A DNA stretch of 16,589 bases from Lachnospiraceae bacterium AM93-12TA (GTDB lineage: Bacteria; Bacillota; Clostridia; Lachnospirales; Lachnospiraceae). A model generated the notes under the pieces. That model had not been told where the DNA came from. It saw only the letters and a list, made by a program, of their open reading frames with translations, and did no database searches. Shown one piece after another: positions 6,431 to 13,731 of the stretch. How positions within the stretch are numbered: the first letter of the stretch is position 1; the number at the start of each line of letters is the position of its first letter. The position numbers were made by a program, and so were the translations under genes. The stretch spans positions 1-16,589 of the forward strand of contig JAQERH010000047.1 of assembly GCA_027698105.1 (NCBI GenBank), written 5' to 3'.

Positions 6431-6898
6431 CAAATCCAATAAAAGCAAACATCTCTTTCTGCTATTATCGGCTGGCTAAAGGTATCTCCGGGATACTGTC
6501 CTATGCAAAAGAGGGCGTCAGGTTATGGTTTCGGACAAAACGTCCTGCATACCGTCAACTCTGCCTTAAGCTGGTTGCTTAAATAGATAAAAGAATAACT
6601 CTCCCAAAGTCCGGTTCCGGCGGGGCTTATTAAAGTACCTCTAATCACAGAACTGCCATTCTAAACTTCTCAAAAAATCGGCAAATTGACACTTTAGACG
6701 GCTATATTCATTTTAAAGTTACAGTTTACGGAAACTCAAGCTTATGCCAGAGTTATATATGCCCTGTCTATCATTTACATAAACATACAAAAAAAATTCT
6801 TATCATGTATATCCCATCGATTCTGAAAATATTGGATTGTCTTCCACTTGTATGAATCTGTGCCGCAGGTACTGTCTCATCACCTGTTTGCCTCCCCC
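6431..6898. other. Gene-free junction region between the IS256 remnant and the HNH gene
   Basis: A plus-strand frame ending at 6582 reads SGILSYAKEGVRLW and then a basic tail to KLVA. It lacks a start and enters the IS256 remnant, so at best it is the C-terminal scrap of an unknown gene. The remainder to 6898 is AT-rich, with no clear terminator after the HNH gene apart from a T8 run near 6790-6797 on the minus strand. Confidence 0.4.
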
Positions 6899-8077
6899 CT
6901 ACACCCTCCAGACCTCATATCCCTGCCTTCTGGCGGAATCATAAACCGGACGCATATTTTTCTCTAATATGCTGAAAAACTCTTCTCTCGTGTTCCCTTT
7001 CCGGTATAATTCCTGGCTGGCCCAGATAGAATGAAGGTTATCGCGGTAACAGGCCTCATATAGCTTTCTTATCCCTGCTTTCCCGTGAATCAGTTCATAC
7101 ATAATGTATTGATTTTCAGCAAAACGCGCAAAGAATCTGTCCCACTGCGGCAGACGGTTGCTTTTTGATGAATTCAGAGAGGAATCCATTGGCATTAAAT
7201 TCCACAGTTCATCGTTCATAACAAATGACCATGGAATGAAATGGTCTACATCGTAGGATTCTTTTTTAATTGGTTCATCCTTAAATACGTCTGTAATACT
7301 GATTGTATCTAGGATTCCCTCCCACAGCCTGCGGACATGAGTAAGTTTCCTCATTTTATCATCTAACGGCATCAGCTTATATACAAGGCCCGGAACTTCT
7401 GGATTATTGTTCTGCAACCAGCGTACCTTTTCATACTGAATCCATCCTAAAATGGCAGTCATCTGATCCTGAATCATCTGAATCCATGCTTCCTGAAAAA
7501 TGATTTTCCTCTCCAGTCCTTTTTGACTGCCAAAGATATATGGAAGCAACATCCCGGTACTGTTGATTCTATTGTAGTAGGCTATCATTCTGCCGGCACT
7601 GCTGTTTAAATCAATGTACTCGGAACATCGATTGGCAAATCCGGATAAGGCTTTATAGGGCACATTTTTTGTCAGTACCATCTTCTCTTCATGCAGCTCT
7701 TTGTCAAATTCTGCAATTTTATTTTTGATTTCCACTTTTGATGCGTTAGATGGCAGCCCGCTTAGTTTATATAATTTCAATACTGCCTTTTCCAGGCTGT
7801 CTTTTATTTCTCCATCTCCCCAAATACCACTGAGATGCACATGGAATTCCAGCACAGAATACCAGGCATTGGAAATCATCTCATTAATAATTTCATCATA
7901 GGAAGCCTCATTCCTGTCCTCTGAAATCAGCTTCACAATAGCTTCCAGCCAATAAAATTTATAACAGTAGGACGGATCCTTCAGCATTCTTGAAAATCCC
8001 GCAATATCCAATGTATTGTAATACTCTATATCTATCTGAAGCTGGGACTCTGCTTTCTGAAAATCAGATTTAGCCAT
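6899..8077 (-). CDS. HNH-family nuclease protein, 392 residues
   Basis: The start at ATG 8077 is chosen because GGAG lies six bases upstream. The N-terminal two thirds are helical, without a motif I recognise. Residues 276-320 carry an HNH-type site: DVDHFIPW (D276 to H279), then LWNLMP (N293), then SSLNSSKSNRLP (N302, N307). This is the beta-beta-alpha metal layout of HNH nucleases in which Asn can replace the last His. A C-terminal helical part of about 70 residues follows. No CxxC zinc fingers are present. The gene overlaps the methyltransferase gene by 46 bases, so the two are co-translated. The target is unknown; it could be a restriction-like nuclease, an effector or a homing-type enzyme. 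Confidence 0.7.
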   Translation of the reverse strand: MAKSDFQKAESQLQIDIEYYNTLDIAGFSRMLKDPSYCYKFYWLEAIVKLISEDRNEASYDEIINEMISNAWYSVLEFHVHLSGIWGDGEIKDSLEKAVLKLYKLSGLPSNASKVEIKNKIAEFDKELHEEKMVLTKNVPYKALSGFANRCSEYIDLNSSAGRMIAYYNRINSTGMLLPYIFGSQKGLERKIIFQEAWIQMIQDQMTAILGWIQYEKVRWLQNNNPEVPGLVYKLMPLDDKMRKLTHVRRLWEGILDTISITDVFKDEPIKKESYDVDHFIPWSFVMNDELWNLMPMDSSLNSSKSNRLPQWDRFFARFAENQYIMYELIHGKAGIRKLYEACYRDNLHSIWASQELYRKGNTREEFFSILEKNMRPVYDSARRQGYEVWRV

Positions 8078-8634
8078 CTTTCTTCTCCTCTGCCGGTTCT
8101 TACATCTCCTGTAATCCATTGCTTTTCAATCTTCAATTCTGGAATACCTGCCAGCAATTCTGCAGCCGAGGCCTCTGTCAGATCGGTGAAATATCTTCCG
8201 TTTCGTTCTCCTTCAAACTTCCCGTACTTAAATGAAGTATAGATGATCCCACCTGTTTTTACTGCCCGGCTCATTTTATGAATAATATCTGGCAATTCCT
8301 TCTTTTTTGCATGCAAGATCGAGGCACATGCCCAGATTCCATCATATTTTTCTATTTCTTCTAATTCTTCAAAAAACATATGTTTTACTGAAATACCAGT
8401 ATATTCGCTTGCTAGTTTGCACAATGGTTCGGAACCATCGGTTGCTTCTATCTGGTATCCCTGATCCAGAAAATACTTTGTATCTCTTCCAGAACCGCAG
8501 CCAAAATCAAGAATATAACCGCCTTCTGGAATCAGCTCCAGAAACACGTTTTGAATCTCTGTAAAATCAACTGCTGACGTTCCATCTGCAAAGCTCTGCG
8601 CATTTTGATTGTAATATTCTATTGTACTCCCCAT
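8032..8634 (-). CDS. Class I SAM-dependent methyltransferase
   Basis: This 200-residue protein starts at ATG 8634 behind AAGAAGG. Motif I is ILDFGCGSGRDT (residues 41-52), the acidic end of strand 2 is D66 (ATDGSE), and motif IV is YDGIWACASILH (97-108). A post-motif TGGIIYTSFKYG and a GRYFTDLTE signature follow. The fold is a compact Rossmann methyltransferase of the UbiE/TehB type, with no DNA target-recognition domain and no NPPY or PC motif. It is therefore not a classical DNA methylase, and a small molecule, protein or RNA base is as likely a substrate. The tight overlap with the HNH gene suggests joint action. No strong promoter is seen in front. Confidence 0.8.
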   Translation of the reverse strand: MGSTIEYYNQNAQSFADGTSAVDFTEIQNVFLELIPEGGYILDFGCGSGRDTKYFLDQGYQIEATDGSEPLCKLASEYTGISVKHMFFEELEEIEKYDGIWACASILHAKKKELPDIIHKMSRAVKTGGIIYTSFKYGKFEGERNGRYFTDLTEASAAELLAGIPELKIEKQWITGDVRTGRGEERWLNLIFRKQSPSFR

Positions 8635-8724
8635 AAAACCGTACCTTCTTCATATTTTGTATTCGATTACTTATATTTTATCATTCCCCATCTATCATCT
8701 CAATTACCTTTTCCCTTCAACCAC

Positions 8725-8761
8725 AAAACCCGCCTCGGTGCTCTGCACCTTGGCGGGTTTT
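8725..8761 (-). terminator. Terminator of the FtsX ABC operon
   Basis: AAAACCCGCC (8725-8734) pairs with GGCGGGTTTT (8752-8761), and an inner stem GGTGC/GCACC extends it. It ends in T runs on either strand, so it can also act in both directions. It lies 10 bp beyond the stop of the ATPase gene. Confidence 0.85.
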
Positions 8762-8770
8762 GCTTCTCCC

Positions 8771-9430
8771 CTACTTCTCCAACATTCCCTGATTCATTTT
8801 AAATACAGTGTCCACATAGCTTAAATACTCCAGCTCATGGGTACTGAGGATGACAGTCGTACCCTGTGCGCTGATATCCTTTAACATTTGCATCACCTTA
8901 TGTGAGTTTTCCGGATCCAGGTTGCTGGTAGGCTCATCGGCCAGTATGACCTTGGGATGATTCAGCATGGCCCGTACAATGGACACTCTTCTGATTTCTC
9001 CTCCTGACAGATTGGAGGGGTATTCCCTGGAAAACTCCTCCAGTCCAATCTGCTTCAGCAGCTCCAGAGCCCTCTCCCTGAATTCCTTCGCATTGGAAGA
9101 CAGGTAGGCCGGCATACAGATATTGTCCAGAATCGTAAAGTTATTTAAAAGACTCTGTCCCTGAAGCACATAGCCCATATTTTGGTTACGGAATACGGCT
9201 TTTTTGTTTTCCGACATGGCTGTAATTTCCGATCCGTCAATATAAATCTTTCCGGAGAGCGGGGCAATCAGGCCTGCGATCATATTGAACAGGGTTGTCT
9301 TTCCGCTTCCTGAATGGCCGATTATAGCCGCGAATTCACCCTTTTTCACTTCCAGGGATACATTTCTGACTGCATCGAAATCTCTGTCATTTCTGGTAAA
9401 TTTTTTTGTTAAATTTTCAACCTTTATCAT
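8771..9430 (-). CDS. ABC transporter ATPase, MacB/LolD type
   Basis: All ABC motifs are intact in 219 residues: Walker A GHSGSGKTT (38-46), Q-loop Q90, signature LSGGE (141-145), Walker B VILADEP (161-167) and switch H198. The single domain and sequence style match ATPases that drive FtsX/MacB-type permeases rather than classical importers. Its ATG follows directly on the permease stop (TAAATG), so the two are coupled. The known mode of such pairs is mechanotransmission, pulling on substrates or partner proteins outside the membrane. It is the last gene of the DUF4418 operon. Confidence 0.92.
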   Translation of the reverse strand: MIKVENLTKKFTRNDRDFDAVRNVSLEVKKGEFAAIIGHSGSGKTTLFNMIAGLIAPLSGKIYIDGSEITAMSENKKAVFRNQNMGYVLQGQSLLNNFTILDNICMPAYLSSNAKEFRERALELLKQIGLEEFSREYPSNLSGGEIRRVSIVRAMLNHPKVILADEPTSNLDPENSHKVMQMLKDISAQGTTVILSTHELEYLSYVDTVFKMNQGMLEK

Positions 9431-10657
9431 TTATTCATTCTCCCTGAGCAGGCGGTATACCTCGCCCTTGCTGATTTGGTAGGCAGAGCATACAGCTGCG
9501 ATGATTCCTGTAAACAGGGCAATTCCAATACAGATAGCTGCTACCGGCATGGTCTGTGCCAGGCTCATATCCAGGACAGGTATATCCAGCTTCACGCTGA
9601 TTACATCCTTAAAGGCAGCTACCACACCGTATGTAAGGAGTGTTCCTGTTACTCCGCCGATTCCGCTGATCATCAGCGCTTCTGATAAAATGATATTTCG
9701 CATCTGGCTCTTTTTAGCTCCCAGAGCGTACAGAACTCCAAATTCATATCTTCTCTCATTGATGGTAATGACGAAAATACTGATCAGAGCCAGGGCAGTG
9801 GAAATCAGTGAAATGTAGATCAGCACATTTCCATATCCGGCCAGCTTTTTCACCTGGGCGGAAATTCCGCTTAACAGCTCGTCTGTTGTGCCTGCATACA
9901 TCTTCTGGCCTTCCGGACCGCACTTGGCCACTTCCAGCCTTAACCGAATCAGATCCACGTCACGAATCTCATCATTGACATCTACCATCAGCATGGACAG
10001 CTTATTTTCAATCTCATCCATGGGCAGAGTCGCCTGAGCTGTGACGGAATCTTTTAATTCGTAGAGCGTCTCAAAGGTCATGAAAACAGAACCGTCATAG
10101 CCCATCCCCGTCGGCTCCAGCTTTCCGGCTACTTCAAACTCTGTTAAATAGAACTGAATCATATCTCCAGGCTCAGCTTCTACCCTGCTTCCTACCAGAA
10201 CCTGTCCCTTTTCAAGCTTCACTGCATTCTGGTTCTGCAGCCAGGGCTGAACCACAAAATCCGTTTCCGGATCAAAGGCTACCATCTGCACTGGCAGATC
10301 ACAGCAGGAGGCAGACAGGGTTCCTACATACAGCTGGCCGGAGACGCGCTCCACACCTTCTACCTGCTCTACGGCTTCCTTCCATTCCTTGTCAAAGAAA
10401 ATGGAACAGGGGGTACCGGCAAACAGGGAATCCCTGATGTCCTCGGTTCCCTCGTCCGGAATCACAATCATATCGGCTCCAGCCCGCTCTGTCGTACTTT
10501 TAATGCCCTGCTTCAGGTTATTCATCAGAATCGTACTGAAAAATACGGTTGCTGACATTAAAATAACGAAGAACATCATAAACGCGGTACGGGCTTTCTT
10601 TGCCTTTAAATTCTGCACCGCCATGTTCAGAGTGCTTAATTTTCTATCGCTTTTCAT
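9431..10657 (-). CDS. FtsX/MacB-like ABC permease
   Basis: The 408-residue protein has one N-terminal membrane helix (about 23-46), a long extracytoplasmic domain (about 50-270) of MacB periplasmic-core type, and three C-terminal helices (about 278-300, 326-352 and 370-395). That is the standard FtsX layout of four helices. The extracytoplasmic part has C84 (GTPCSIFFD) and a vicinal pair C118-C119 (SASCCDLPVQM) followed by FDPETDFVVQPWL. From memory this resembles the FtsX permeases that accompany P19/FTR1-type iron-uptake loci, though no such genes are in view. It starts 18 bp after the DUF4418 stop behind AGAGG. Confidence 0.88.
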   Translation of the reverse strand: MKSDRKLSTLNMAVQNLKAKKARTAFMMFFVILMSATVFFSTILMNNLKQGIKSTTERAGADMIVIPDEGTEDIRDSLFAGTPCSIFFDKEWKEAVEQVEGVERVSGQLYVGTLSASCCDLPVQMVAFDPETDFVVQPWLQNQNAVKLEKGQVLVGSRVEAEPGDMIQFYLTEFEVAGKLEPTGMGYDGSVFMTFETLYELKDSVTAQATLPMDEIENKLSMLMVDVNDEIRDVDLIRLRLEVAKCGPEGQKMYAGTTDELLSGISAQVKKLAGYGNVLIYISLISTALALISIFVITINERRYEFGVLYALGAKKSQMRNIILSEALMISGIGGVTGTLLTYGVVAAFKDVISVKLDIPVLDMSLAQTMPVAAICIGIALFTGIIAAVCSAYQISKGEVYRLLRENE

Positions 10658-10675
10658 TGCTGAACCTCTTATCTT

Positions 10676-11101
10676 CTATTTTGTCTCTTTTACTCCTAAA
10701 TAGACAGCAATAACGCCCAGTACCACACCGGCAGCTCCCAGCACTTTTACAAACGGTGCAGTAAAGTTGCACGCCATTTCCGGATTCATGCAGATACCGA
10801 TTCCCACAGAGGAATTCAGTGTCAGAATCGCCAGCGCAGAGGCTGTTGCAGCAATGGATCCAAACACTGTCATTTCCTTTCTGACTGCACACATCACTGC
10901 GTTCACCAGAAGAATCACAGCCAGAAATACTAATGCAGCGCTTGCATAGTGGCATTTCATGGGAATCTGTTTTCCTGCTGCTGTCTCTACCATTCCGGTA
11001 CATACCGGTGCAATAACTTTTACTGTAAGAAGCAGGGCAGCGGCATGTACCATTCCTGCTCCTGCCAGAATCAGACTGTTTTTACTTGTTTTCTTTTCCA
11101 T
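10676..11101 (-). CDS. DUF4418 family membrane protein
   Basis: This 141-residue protein has about four hydrophobic segments (10-32, 53-73, 79-98 and 113-136). Cysteines sit in short motifs near the membrane faces: PVC (C34), MKCH (C50, H51) and CMNPEMAC (C104, C111). These match the DUF4418 pattern as I know it. The function of the family is not established. The paired Cys and His at the membrane edge suggest metal or redox binding. It is the first gene of the operon with the FtsX permease and ATPase, right behind the candidate response-regulator site, so it is probably part of the same transport or stress-response unit. Confidence 0.75.
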   Translation of the reverse strand: MEKKTSKNSLILAGAGMVHAAALLLTVKVIAPVCTGMVETAAGKQIPMKCHYASAALVFLAVILLVNAVMCAVRKEMTVFGSIAATASALAILTLNSSVGIGICMNPEMACNFTAPFVKVLGAAGVVLGVIAVYLGVKETK

Positions 11102-11137
11102 TGTTTTTCCCTTTCCTTTCCCTTAGTGCAGCAGCCC

Positions 11138-11167
11138 TGAATCAGTCTGGTTCTTTCCCCTGATTCA
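11138..11167 (-). promoter_or_regulatory. Leader hairpin upstream of DUF4418
   Basis: TGAATCAG (11138-11145) and CTGATTCA (11160-11167) form a perfect 8-bp stem with a 14-nt loop in the 5' leader between the promoter and the ribosome site. No T run follows. It may stabilise the RNA or serve as a binding site. Confidence 0.4.
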
Positions 11168-11184
11168 AGAAACTGACGAAACTT

Positions 11185-11219
11185 ATTCTACAAAAGAATT
11201 GTGGCATTCCGGTGACATT
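11185..11219 (-). promoter_or_regulatory. Promoter with OmpR-type direct repeats for the DUF4418-ABC operon
   Basis: On the minus strand a TAGAAT -10 box (11185-11190) has only a poor -35 box at 17 bp (ACCGGA, 11208-11213). Two direct repeats, AATGTCAC (11212-11219) and AATGCCAC (11201-11208), are exactly 11 bp apart and overlap that weak -35. This is the classical layout of a promoter activated by an OmpR-family regulator, which is encoded directly upstream. Confidence 0.55.
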
Positions 11220-11233
11220 TGTGATTGGTTTTT

Positions 11234-12655
11234 TTAATACCTCTTATAGACAGGAACTATAAATGTAATTCTGGTTCCCTTTTCTTCTTCACTCTGAATG
11301 CGGATATCAATCTGATGTCTGTCTGCAATGCTTTTGACAATCACCATTCCCAGCCCTGTTCCGGGGGCGCGTTCCTTGGAAAGGCGATAAAATTTATCGA
11401 AGATGCGGGAAATTTTGTCCCTGGCGATTCCACATCCTTCATCCTCAATGACAATATAGTAGTCATCTGACTTTACTGTAATCTGAACCCGGATAGTCTT
11501 ATCCGGATCTGAGTATTTCACACTGTTGTCAAGGACAGCTAAAAACATCTGTTTCAGTCTTCCATAATCACCTTCAAAGGGCAGCTCCTCCTCTGGTATA
11601 GCCAGCTTTACCTGAATCCGCTTTTCCCTGGCCAGCATGCGGACCGAACGGGCAGCATCTTCCAAAACGGTCCGCAGATCGAGCAGTTCCCTGGAAATCG
11701 GAAAATCCTTATTTTCCAGCCGGGACAGCTCCAGCATATCGTTAATCAGGCGCTGCAGGGATATGGTTTCGGAAAGCATCTGCTTCTGGTATTCCTTCAC
11801 CTTTTCTTCCGGCACCATTCCATCGTACAGCGCTTCCATAGAGCTTCGGATGACTGTAACCGGCGTGCACAGCTCATGGGAAAGGTTGGCGATATAGTCC
11901 TTCTGCATCTGCTCCGTGCGGGCTCTTTCCTTATCTGTCTCCTCCAGCTTTTCTGCCAGAAGATCCGTCTGTCTTGCCAGATTTCCTATTTCATTCTGAT
12001 CCCTTACCTCTGTTTTAACATGGTAATTCCCGCAGGCCAGCTCTGACACGGCGAAGGCAATTCTGTGAATCGGCTCCATAAACTTCCGGGCCATATTTCT
12101 GGCAACTGCTGACGCCAGAAGAGAGGCAGCTGCCAGGCATCCAAGAAGACTGGCCACAGCCATCAGAAAGCTTCCGCGATCCACTTCAAACGTGTCCACG
12201 ATCACAACTACTGCCGTCGTCTCCGCACCTTCTCTCACCGGAATTCCTACATAATCTCTTTTCGCATCCTTCACCTGCATATATTGGCCGGATTCAAATA
12301 CCTGCTGTGCAAACTGCTCCACCTGGGCAGATGGCTTTTTTTCAATCTTTACAGTTGTCCTGCAGGGACAGGGGCAGGTAAAGGTTTCTCCTTCCCGGCT
12401 GATAAAGTAGGCGTCTGCCAGCGTAACATCGTCCAGCACCTTAATATAGGCGCTCAGCTCCTGCGCTCCATTACAGTCCCGCATAAAATGTTCCAGCCTG
12501 GCCCTTATCACCTCCGCCCGGTCCTGCAGCTCACGGTTGTATTCCTGATAGGAATAATAGCGGAATGTGCCGTAAAAACCTGCAAAGGCCGTACCAGCCA
12601 GAACCAGGGATACAATGACAAAGTATAGAAACAGCTTTCTGGTGATTTTACTCAT
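11234..12655 (-). CDS. Membrane sensor histidine kinase (HAMP, HisKA, HATPase)
   Basis: The 473 residues comprise TM1 (about 8-30), an extracytoplasmic sensor region (31-160), TM2 (about 162-184), HAMP (about 184-236), then the H-box NLSHELCTPV with phospho-acceptor H260. The catalytic domain follows with the N box LDNSVKYS (N377), G1 DEGCG (405-409) and G2 GTGLGM (432-437). The H-box has Cys where Arg is usual (HELRTP), which is uncommon. The sensor region contains TCPCPC (C94, C96, C98) and C61, suggesting metal or thiol sensing. The ATG overlaps the response-regulator stop by 8 bases, so this is a coupled two-component pair. No terminator follows, and read-through into DUF4418 is possible. 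Confidence 0.93.
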   Translation of the reverse strand: MSKITRKLFLYFVIVSLVLAGTAFAGFYGTFRYYSYQEYNRELQDRAEVIRARLEHFMRDCNGAQELSAYIKVLDDVTLADAYFISREGETFTCPCPCRTTVKIEKKPSAQVEQFAQQVFESGQYMQVKDAKRDYVGIPVREGAETTAVVVIVDTFEVDRGSFLMAVASLLGCLAAASLLASAVARNMARKFMEPIHRIAFAVSELACGNYHVKTEVRDQNEIGNLARQTDLLAEKLEETDKERARTEQMQKDYIANLSHELCTPVTVIRSSMEALYDGMVPEEKVKEYQKQMLSETISLQRLINDMLELSRLENKDFPISRELLDLRTVLEDAARSVRMLAREKRIQVKLAIPEEELPFEGDYGRLKQMFLAVLDNSVKYSDPDKTIRVQITVKSDDYYIVIEDEGCGIARDKISRIFDKFYRLSKERAPGTGLGMVIVKSIADRHQIDIRIQSEEEKGTRITFIVPVYKRY

Positions 12656-13337
12656 GAGTCACCTCAAACTTGTAGCCGACGCCCCGCACTGTCGCAATAT
12701 TCCAGTCCGGGTGGGGATATTTCTCTGTTTTAGCTCTCAGGCGCTTAATATGAGTATCAATGGTTCTGCTGTCTCCAAAGTAGTCCATGCCCCATACAGA
12801 ATCCAGAATCTGCACTCTGGTAAATACAAGGCCGGGATTCGAGGCCAGCAGCCACAGAATTTCCACTTCCTTTTTGGTAAGCTCTGCTTCCCTGTCATGG
12901 ATGCAGACCCTGAATGTGCCCAGATCAATTCGCAGGCTTCCCACAGACACCAGATCCGGGCTGTCTGTCTCAGGATTCTGCACCCTTCTCAGGATTGCCC
13001 TGAGCCTGGCCATGACCTCAGAAGGTGAAAACGGCTTTACCACATAGTCGTCCGCTCCTATATCCAGCCCCATAATCCGGTCATAGTCCTCTCCCCTGGC
13101 CGTGATCATGATAATCGGCACCATCGAAGTTTCTCTTATCTTCCTGCAGACCTCAAAGCCATCCGGGGCCGGCATCATAACATCCAGCAAAACCGCGTCA
13201 TACGTTCTCTTATAAAATTCCTCCAGCGTCTCTGAGCCGTCACAGGCCGTAAACACCTGGTATCCTTCCTTCACCGCATACTGTTTTAAAACCTCAATAA
13301 TCTGAGCATTGTCATCTGCAATTAAAATCGTTTTCAT
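12648..13337 (-). CDS. OmpR-family response regulator
   Basis: From ATG 13337, behind an AGGGGACAGGA site, the protein is 229 residues; a longer frame to 13376 lacks a better start. The receiver domain (1-118) has D8, D9, phospho-acceptor D52 (LLDVMMP), T79 and K101 in the right places. The C-terminal domain (about 128-226) is a winged helix of OmpR/PhoB type with LTKKEVEILWLLASNPG, then RTIDTHIKRLRAK and VRGVGYKF. It is the first gene of the two-component unit and should bind tandem direct repeats such as those at 11201-11219. An inverted repeat TGCCAT/ATGGCA (13382-13410) lies in its own leader. Confidence 0.94.
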   Translation of the reverse strand: MKTILIADDNAQIIEVLKQYAVKEGYQVFTACDGSETLEEFYKRTYDAVLLDVMMPAPDGFEVCRKIRETSMVPIIMITARGEDYDRIMGLDIGADDYVVKPFSPSEVMARLRAILRRVQNPETDSPDLVSVGSLRIDLGTFRVCIHDREAELTKKEVEILWLLASNPGLVFTRVQILDSVWGMDYFGDSRTIDTHIKRLRAKTEKYPHPDWNIATVRGVGYKFEVTHE

Positions 13338-13433
13338 TCTGTCCTGTCCCCTGCTAATCCAGTCTTGTAAAACCATCCTCCTGCCATTTCAGCACTCCCC
13401 CTGCATGGCAGAACGCATATGCCCTCTTGAACA

Positions 13434-13466
13434 GAAAAATTCCCACCGCACGAGCCGATGGGAATT
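13434..13466 (-). terminator. Terminator between the SsuCBA-like operon and the two-component genes
   Basis: AATTCCCA (13438-13445) pairs with TGGGAATT (13459-13466), with further partial pairing inside, followed on the minus strand by five T residues. It separates the importer transcript from the response-regulator gene, about 100 bp before the latter. Confidence 0.75.
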
Positions 13467-13561
13467 CTCCTGACATTTTGCTGCACCACTCATACAGCTG
13501 TATATCTACGCTTTTTCATACCCCTGAGCGGACAAAACTCCATAGCCGCTCAAATCCCTTT

Positions 13562-13684
13562 TATGTACAAGGAAAAACACTCCCTTTGTACCTTCTCCAG
13601 CAGGCTCCCGCCTATGTACGAGGAAAACTCTTCCTCTTTCCACCTTTCCAACAGGCCCTCGTCTATGTACGAGGAAAAATTTTC
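13562..13684 (-). repeat. 51-bp tandem repeat, two and a part copies, potential 17-residue peptide repeat
   Basis: TATGTAC with GAGGAAAA or AAGGAAAA recurs at 13562, 13613 and 13664, exactly 51 bp apart, and the intervening parts also match. Read on the minus strand in one open frame (13550-13753) the units give FSSYIDEGLLERWKEEE, then FSSYIGGSLLEKVQREC, then FSLYIKGI. There is no ribosome site and the frame overlaps the end of the lipoprotein gene by 22 bases, so translation is doubtful. It may be a non-coding 3' repeat that by chance keeps frame. Confidence 0.75.
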
Positions 13685-13719
13685 GGTGACTTTCAGCGGA
13701 ACAAGAAAATTTTTTCCTC
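13671..13719 (-). terminator. Long AT-rich hairpin 13 bases after the lipoprotein gene
   Basis: GAGGAAAAATTTTC (13671-13684) pairs with GAAAATTTTTTCCTC (13705-13719) with one bulged base, enclosing a 20-nt loop. It follows the lipoprotein stop directly. It may end transcription or protect the 3' end of the message. Its left arm is part of the third copy of the 51-bp repeat. Confidence 0.5.
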
Positions 13720-13731
13720 CTGAATCTCTTC

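Noticed and set aside
6672..6698. Promoter TTGACA with TATATT on the plus strand
   Set aside because: The boxes are only 11 bp apart and no plus-strand gene follows.
8078..8119. Start of the HNH gene at 8119
   Set aside because: The ATG at 8077 has GGAG at ideal spacing, and the extra 14 residues are only basic read-through of the methyltransferase sequence.
10644..11003. Cys-rich frame overlapping DUF4418 on the same strand
   Set aside because: It lies in another frame of a well-supported gene and has no ribosome site.
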